A stretch of 8,710 nucleotides of DNA. It comes from CAZEGV01 sp964511645 (GTDB lineage: Bacteria; Bacteroidota; Bacteroidia; Cytophagales; JAAEPT01). Below are positions 1 to 3,211 of this stretch, in pieces. The notes under the pieces are model-generated. The model searched no databases and was not told the DNA's origin. It worked only from the letters and a program-made list of their open reading frames with translations. The DNA is taken from NCBI GenBank assembly GCA_964511645.1, contig CAZEGV010000086.1:1-8710 (forward strand), given 5' to 3'. A program made the position numbers and the translations under genes. Numbering within the stretch: position 1 is the stretch's first letter; every line of letters starts with the position of its first letter.

Positions 1-316
1 TACCTATAAAGTCCTGCGCAACTTTCTTCTAATGAAAAAGAAAAGCCTTGCACAACCTTTAGCTGTGGTAAATCTGACCGATATGTAAGTTTTAGACAAC
101 CCATTTATGAGCGTTAAATTAATCATTTTTTTCTTTTCAACTGAAAAAAGAAAACAAGAGATTCAAATGAGTTCATATTTAACGAAACTACGTTTGTCTG
201 TCATATCCCCTTGATTAACCTACGTCTAAACTCAAATAAACCATGTCTAAGGTGCGTTTTAAGGTGATTTATCCTTTTTCTAGTGTACTTGTGTGATTTA
301 GGCTTGTATAACTATG
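1..316. other. AT-rich non-coding stretch, no gene seen
   Basis: No open reading frame here looks like a protein. The stretch holds a weak imperfect hairpin of T-rich and A-rich arms around 126-154 and one match to the Bacteroidota -7 element, TACGTTTG at 189-196 on the plus strand, without a recognisable TTTG box about 19 nt upstream. If that element is real it would point transcription towards the hairpin-rich segment starting at 317. I see no tRNA, rRNA or repeat copy in it. Confidence 0.5.
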
Positions 317-578
317 ATACGGCTCTAATACGGCTAAAGCCGTATTGATTCCCATACATTTTATCTTGATGCTATCGCATCGGCTTGGCTAATCCTCTTT
401 TTTTAATTCCTTCTCGCTTGTCGAAATTTATATTGTGGTAAGACCACAACACTTCTTGCCTTGCATAATTTATCATTTTATTACTGAAAATTGATGATTT
501 TCACTTCTACCAACGTTCTTTTTTTAAACGTTGGTTTTTCAGCCCAATTTTATCTTTTTAAAAGGCTTTTAAAGGATA
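317..578 (+). ncRNA. candidate structured RNA or ssDNA element (serial hairpins)
   Basis: Six stem-loops follow each other in about 260 nt. They are AATACGGCT/AGCCGTATT (327-346, 2-nt gap), GATGC/GCATC (368-381), TTGTGGT/ACCACAA (433-449, 3-nt loop), TGAAAAT/ATTTTCA (485-503), ACCAACGTT/AACGTTGGT (509-535, followed by T5) and a long stem TTTAAAAG/CTTTTAAA at 557-573, extended outwards to 551-578 with one bulge. A copy of ATACGGCT also precedes the first stem (318-324 region). The fifth stem has the shape of a plus-strand terminator, so 317-540 could be a small transcript. No known RNA family is recognised. The alternatives are recombination or replication signals that fold as single strands, or a chance cluster in AT-rich DNA. 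The individual stems are seen; their function is inferred. Confidence 0.3.
509..539 (+). terminator. Rho-independent terminator-like hairpin
   Basis: A perfect 9-bp stem, ACCAACGTT (509-517) with AACGTTGGT (527-535), closes a 9-nt loop and runs directly into five T residues (535-539). This is the classic shape of an intrinsic terminator for plus-strand transcription. The opposite strand has no T run after the stem. No plus-strand protein gene lies upstream in the window, so it would end either a small RNA or a transcript entering from the left. Confidence 0.5.
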
Positions 579-660
579 AATACTCAATCGAAGCGTAAAT
601 ATCTAATGCTGTCCTAAAAGTTAATTTACGAAGCGATATTCTTTTGAAAAGAAAAAATAG

Positions 661-844
661 GGCAACCTGCCGTAGGCACCTGCGGAGCAACCTGTCTTAG
701 CGACGCTAAGAAGTCCACCAGATAATACGAAGCGCCTAGAGAAGTCCCGAAAGCTTTCGGGACGGAACGGCTAGCGGAGTGGCGAACCGCCTGCGAATGG
801 AGCAAGGGTGGACAGCAAGAAAGTAACCGAAGTAATGAGGTTGC
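661..844. ncRNA. candidate structured RNA, nested stems, G+C-rich
   Basis: This block is clearly richer in G+C than the surrounding DNA and has no credible reading frame. Complementary segments nest like a multibranched RNA. GCAACCT at 687-693 (also at 662-668) can pair with AGGTTGC at 838-844. Inside lies a hairpin CTTAGC/GCTAAG (696-710), then GTCCACC (713-719) pairs with GGTGGAC (807-813). That inner helix encloses the 20-nt palindrome at 744-763 and a GGCG/CGCC triloop hairpin (781-791). TGCC/GGCA around 668-678 is a further small hairpin. The duplicated GCAACCT would allow two alternative closing helices. No named RNA class is recognised. Strand cannot be decided from stems alone. Confidence 0.35.
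744..763. repeat. 20-nt perfect palindrome
   Basis: The sequence GTCCCGAAAGCTTTCGGGAC is a perfect palindrome with 10-nt arms. It would form a stable hairpin with an AAAGCTTT tip, or serve as a symmetric protein site. It sits inside the helix formed by 713-719 and 807-813. It is followed at 764-777 by GGAACGGCTAGCGG, which resembles GGAACACTAGCGG at 3197-3209 in the candidate recombination site. Confidence 0.75.
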
Positions 845-904
845 TGTAAGCGACCTATGTAGAAGAGAACTTTTTGGCAGTTTACGAAAAAAGAGAACGA
901 ACTA

Positions 905-916
905 CACAAGCTTGTG
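905..916. repeat. 12-nt perfect palindrome CACAAGCTTGTG
   Basis: CACAAG at 905-910 and CTTGTG at 911-916 are exact inverted copies with no spacer. It lies between the two structured blocks of the left non-coding region, 18 nt before a dispersed-repeat copy. Its role is unknown. Confidence 0.6.
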
Positions 917-931
917 GCACGTGTTTTTGCG

Positions 932-953
932 TCTCGACTACGCTCGACGACCG
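932..953 (+). repeat. dispersed repeat copy 1 (non-coding)
   Basis: This copy reads TCTCGACTACGCTCGACG followed by ACCG and is close to the family consensus yTCGACTnnGCTCGAyGnCC. It is enclosed by TTGCG (927-931) and CGCAA (952-956), so it would sit at the tip of a 5-bp stem. All seven copies in the window have the same orientation on the plus strand. Confidence 0.7.
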
Positions 954-1019
954 CAAGAACCGTGACACAAAGCGCAGCCCACCGCGACCAGCAGGTGAGC
1001 AAAACACAAGTGGCGATGG

Positions 1020-1041
1020 GCTTCGACAGGCTCAGCCTTCA
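1020..1041 (+). repeat. dispersed repeat copy 2, divergent (non-coding)
   Basis: GCTTCGACAGGCTCAGCC plus TTCA aligns with the family over its full 22 nt but has AG for CG in the second TCGA half. GGCT and AGCC at its ends (1019-1037) can pair. A wider pair, GCCCA at 977-981 with TGGGC at 1017-1021, brackets the preceding segment. Confidence 0.6.
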
Positions 1042-1158
1042 GGATGTGCTTGTCGGAGAACAGAGTAGCCACGACTGAGAGAAGAACGGAGCGTAAAGAA
1101 CAAAACAAGTGAAGTGGATTAGTACTTGAAGAATGAAAGGGCTAAGAAACGAAGCGAT

Positions 1159-1252
1159 AAAAACAAGGGTACCTCGACTGCGCTCGGCAACCATTATTTC
1201 AATGGGAACTATACCGAGTAAAGGAAAAGGTACTTTGCATGCCCTTGTTTTT
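1159..1252. ncRNA. long nested stem-loop, possibly bidirectional terminator
   Basis: A perfect 11-bp helix pairs AAAAACAAGGG (1159-1169) with CCCTTGTTTTT (1242-1252). It continues inward with TACC (1170-1173) to GGTA (1229-1232), CTCGG (1183-1187) to CCGAG (1214-1218), and a terminal hairpin CCATT/AATGG (1191-1205). Each strand ends its 3' arm with five T residues, so the outer helix could act as a terminator in both directions. On the minus strand it would lie downstream of the two recombinase genes. The 72-nt interior is long for a plain terminator, which favours a structured RNA or DNA element. The pairing is seen; the role is inferred. Confidence 0.4.
1172..1193 (+). repeat. dispersed repeat copy 3 (non-coding)
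   Basis: CCTCGACTGCGCTCGGCA plus ACCA matches the family with GG for GA in the second half. It is part of the nested stem-loop 1159-1252, where its CTCGG pairs with CCGAG at 1214-1218, so the repeat contributes an arm of a larger fold. Confidence 0.65.
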
Positions 1253-1326
1253 GTGTTTTGTGATTAAAGTGAGTACTGAACGAAGACCATATTTCCTTCC
1301 TTTATTTTTTTTCCATTCCTGGAGGA

Positions 1327-2196
1327 TTATCCCAAAGGATGATGTTTTAAGATTTTGTTTTTAAGTTCTTCGACTTCTGTTTGGCGGTAGTTTTCTGTTG
1401 TGGAGGGGTATTTATGGCCTGCAAAAGCTTGAACGATTAACAGATCATGTCCAGACTTTAAAAGATTAGCAATAACGGACTGTCGGATGGTTTTTGGATT
1501 GAGTTTTCTTCCCTTAAAAAGATGTCTGGCGGTTTCTGTAATGTAGTGAATGCCTTCTCCTGTTTCTGCTGTTCCAAGTTTTGAAATGATTAATTTATCT
1601 GTTGATGATTTAAGCATCTTAGGTCTGTCAATAGAGAGGTATTGCATTATCCAATAGAGTTGATTGGGTTTTAATTTCAAGGTTCTAGCGTTGGTTTTTC
1701 TAGTTGACTTAATGTAAACGCTGCCCTTTTCTAAATCTAAATCTTTTAATTCTAAGTTTTTAATATCTCCATTGGTCAAGCCTTGATAAATAAGCAATGA
1801 AACGATGACTTTGTTTCTATTCTTAAGCATCGGGTATCTTTCCTTTCGTTCTAATAAAAGTTCTAGTTCTTGAGAAGAAAATAAGTCTTGTAATTGGATT
1901 TGTCTGCTTTGTTTATCTCTTAATCGGATGGTTTTTGCAGGGTTGTCCTTTCTTTGTTTGATAAGGATTAAATAGTTGTAGTAATGCTTGATTGAATGCA
2001 GAACACAAGAAAGCGAAGAAGCCTTTTTATAATGCTTTCTTCTGTTACCGATATAATCCATTACTTGATTGTAAGAAGCTGTTTTAGGGTCGATATTCTG
2101 CTTCTCTAGTGAAAGAAAAAAAAGGTCTATTTCTCTTTTGTATCTTTCTGCAGTAGAGGGTGCAAGTGATGTTTTTAGATAGCTGTCAAGTTCCAT
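1327..2196 (-). CDS. tyrosine recombinase homolog with degenerate active site
   Basis: This 289-residue protein has the two-domain plan of XerC/D-like tyrosine recombinases: an N-terminal SAM-like core-binding domain (about 1-85, with a YxxEIxxF-like first helix) and a C-terminal catalytic fold (about 105-280). The family normally needs R, K, HxxR, H/W and Y. Here the GLR motif reads GLTNGD, so the first Arg is Thr141. The HxxR motif reads KTIR, with Lys235 for His and Arg238 kept. GHK with His261 and ENY with Tyr270 remain. Arg loss usually removes strand cleavage, so I infer a structural or DNA-binding partner rather than an independent recombinase. Its start overlaps the end of the upstream recombinase gene by 22 nt, which implies translational coupling and a shared mRNA. 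It may work as a heteromer with that neighbour, like XerC with XerD. Length is normal and there is no frameshift. Confidence 0.85.
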   Translation of the reverse strand: MELDSYLKTSLAPSTAERYKREIDLFFLSLEKQNIDPKTASYNQVMDYIGNRRKHYKKASSLSCVLHSIKHYYNYLILIKQRKDNPAKTIRLRDKQSRQIQLQDLFSSQELELLLERKERYPMLKNRNKVIVSLLIYQGLTNGDIKNLELKDLDLEKGSVYIKSTRKTNARTLKLKPNQLYWIMQYLSIDRPKMLKSSTDKLIISKLGTAETGEGIHYITETARHLFKGRKLNPKTIRQSVIANLLKSGHDLLIVQAFAGHKYPSTTENYRQTEVEELKNKILKHHPLG

Positions 2197-3077
2197 AAAT
2201 GTTTGTTTTTTATCCGCACGTAAATTTGTGTACTCTCCAGGTGTTTATGGCCGAGAAAGTCTCGAACGTATTCTACAGGCAAGCCACTATCTAAAAGATG
2301 CGTAGCAATCGAATGGCGTAAACAATGCAAGGTTATTTCTTTAGTTATAGAAGTTCTTTCCAAGATTGATTTTAGGATTTTATTGTAGGTACTCCCTGAG
2401 CTTCTTTTATGGATTTGATTTAAGACAAATGCCGTTTCGTTCATCTCGGCTACGCTCGATGTCCGAGAAGTATTATTGATAAGTTTCCGCTCATTAATAG
2501 CATAATTCCAAAGTTCTGTTTTTACTTGTTTACTCAATGGTACGGCTCTTCTCTTGCTGTTTTTTCCTTTTCTTACATACAAGATTCCTGCTCTAAAATG
2601 AATGTCTTTTAAATCCAAATCTTCGCCCTCGCTTCTTCTTAATCCACATCCGTAAAAGATGGCCAAGACTGCTCTTTGTTTTAATGTTTCACACGCTTCA
2701 AAGAGTTCAGCCACTTCCTTTTCCGTTAAAATTTCTCTTGGTTTACTTCTCGGCTTTTTAAATTCTAAACCACTGATTGGATTCTCCAAGATTGCTCCCT
2801 TTTCTTGTTGCCATCCAAAGAATAATTTAAGTCCGTAAACGTGATGATTGATGTAACTTTCCGATAGACCTCCTGCACCTCTTTTTCTTGGTCTCTCCTG
2901 CAGGTGCTTGTGAAAGTTCAAAATATCTTCGGATTCTATTTCAGTAACTTCTTTAACTGTAAACTTTAGAAAATCATCGATATGACAAGGCAGTTGATAA
3001 ACCATAGCTTTACTAAAACCAAGTCGTTCTAAGTGGATTTTGAAGTTTTTTACTAGTTTGTTTTTTGGTTTCATCAT
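2175..3077 (-). CDS. tyrosine recombinase/integrase, catalytically complete
   Basis: This 300-residue site-specific recombinase belongs to the XerC/D-like tyrosine recombinase family, which cuts and rejoins DNA through a 3'-phosphotyrosine link. The N-terminal core-binding domain spans about 1-105 and the catalytic domain about 115-290. All active-site residues are visible: Arg147 in GCGLRRSE, a lysine in RKGKNSK (about 170-175), His251 and Arg254 in HCLRH, His277 in LGHKH and the nucleophile Tyr286 in TQIYVR. Residues about 205-212 (RTSSVAEM) come from a dispersed DNA repeat inserted in frame in a loop before the ETAFVLN strand. The gene is the first of a two-gene unit with the degenerate homolog. 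The 134-nt gap to the primase gene upstream has no clear promoter but holds inverted repeats that may be its binding site. It probably integrates or excises the surrounding element. Confidence 0.92.
   Translation of the reverse strand: MMKPKNKLVKNFKIHLERLGFSKAMVYQLPCHIDDFLKFTVKEVTEIESEDILNFHKHLQERPRKRGAGGLSESYINHHVYGLKLFFGWQQEKGAILENPISGLEFKKPRSKPREILTEKEVAELFEACETLKQRAVLAIFYGCGLRRSEGEDLDLKDIHFRAGILYVRKGKNSKRRAVPLSKQVKTELWNYAINERKLINNTSRTSSVAEMNETAFVLNQIHKRSSGSTYNKILKSILERTSITKEITLHCLRHSIATHLLDSGLPVEYVRDFLGHKHLESTQIYVRIKNKHLWNLTAI
2444..2465 (+). repeat. dispersed repeat copy 4, inside recombinase gene
   Basis: TCTCGGCTACGCTCGATG plus TCCG matches the family. With the next bases it forms CTCGG/CCGAG arms (2445-2449 and 2463-2467). 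Read on the minus strand it encodes R-T-S-S-V-A-E-M in the recombinase, with codons TCG AGC GTA GCC GAG. This is the same frame as the copies at 4717 and 5098. Confidence 0.8.
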
Positions 3078-3118
3078 CTGGGGTTTAAAAAGTGGGGTCT
3101 TGCATTTTCTTGGAATGT

Positions 3119-3207
3119 GGAATGCTAGACACTTTTCACTACTTTAAGCCAGTGTTTAAGGTAAATCTAGCATTCCATCTAGCGTTCCAACACTTCGGAA
3201 CACTAGC
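3119..3207. promoter_or_regulatory. cluster of four inverted boxes, candidate recombinase core site
   Basis: Four related 11-nt boxes lie in this gap. GGAATGCTAGA (3119-3129) and TCTAGCATTCC (3166-3176) are exact inverted copies 36 nt apart. TCTAGCGTTCC (3178-3188) repeats the second box in direct orientation after 1 nt. GGAACACTAGC (3197-3207) is an inverted partner of the third, matching 9 of the first 10 positions, across an 8-nt spacer AACACTTC. Two inverted arms of about 11 bp around a 6-8 bp spacer is the standard core site of tyrosine recombinases. The site lies directly upstream of the recombinase pair, where attP is often found. ACACT/AGTGT (3129-3155) forms a further inner pair, and TGGAATG is doubled at 3111-3124. 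Alternatives are a replication origin for the primase or a hairpin between transcripts. Confidence 0.45.
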
Positions 3208-3211
3208 GGTA

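Noticed and set aside
736..1002. 88-codon open frame on the minus strand
   Set aside because: It lies across palindromes and dispersed repeats in the G+C-rich island, has no domain-like pattern, and its product is an irregular Cys/Arg/Phe-rich string. Low stop-codon density follows from the higher G+C content.
874..1068. 64-codon open frame on the plus strand
   Set aside because: It overlaps the previous frame on the other strand, translates dispersed-repeat copies, and has no recognisable fold or plausible start context.
1159..1252. Simple intrinsic terminator of the recombinase operon
   Set aside because: The outer helix is terminator-like on both strands, but a 72-nt folded interior is too long for a plain terminator, so it is listed as a structured element with that role left open.
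317..1260. CRISPR array
   Set aside because: The repeats are not evenly spaced, differ in sequence and are mostly inverted pairs; no cas gene is present.
3119..3207. Integron attC site
   Set aside because: The boxes are inverted and the region sits near recombinases, but the conserved RYYYAAC/GTTRRRY ends are absent and the integrases lack an obvious integron-specific insert.
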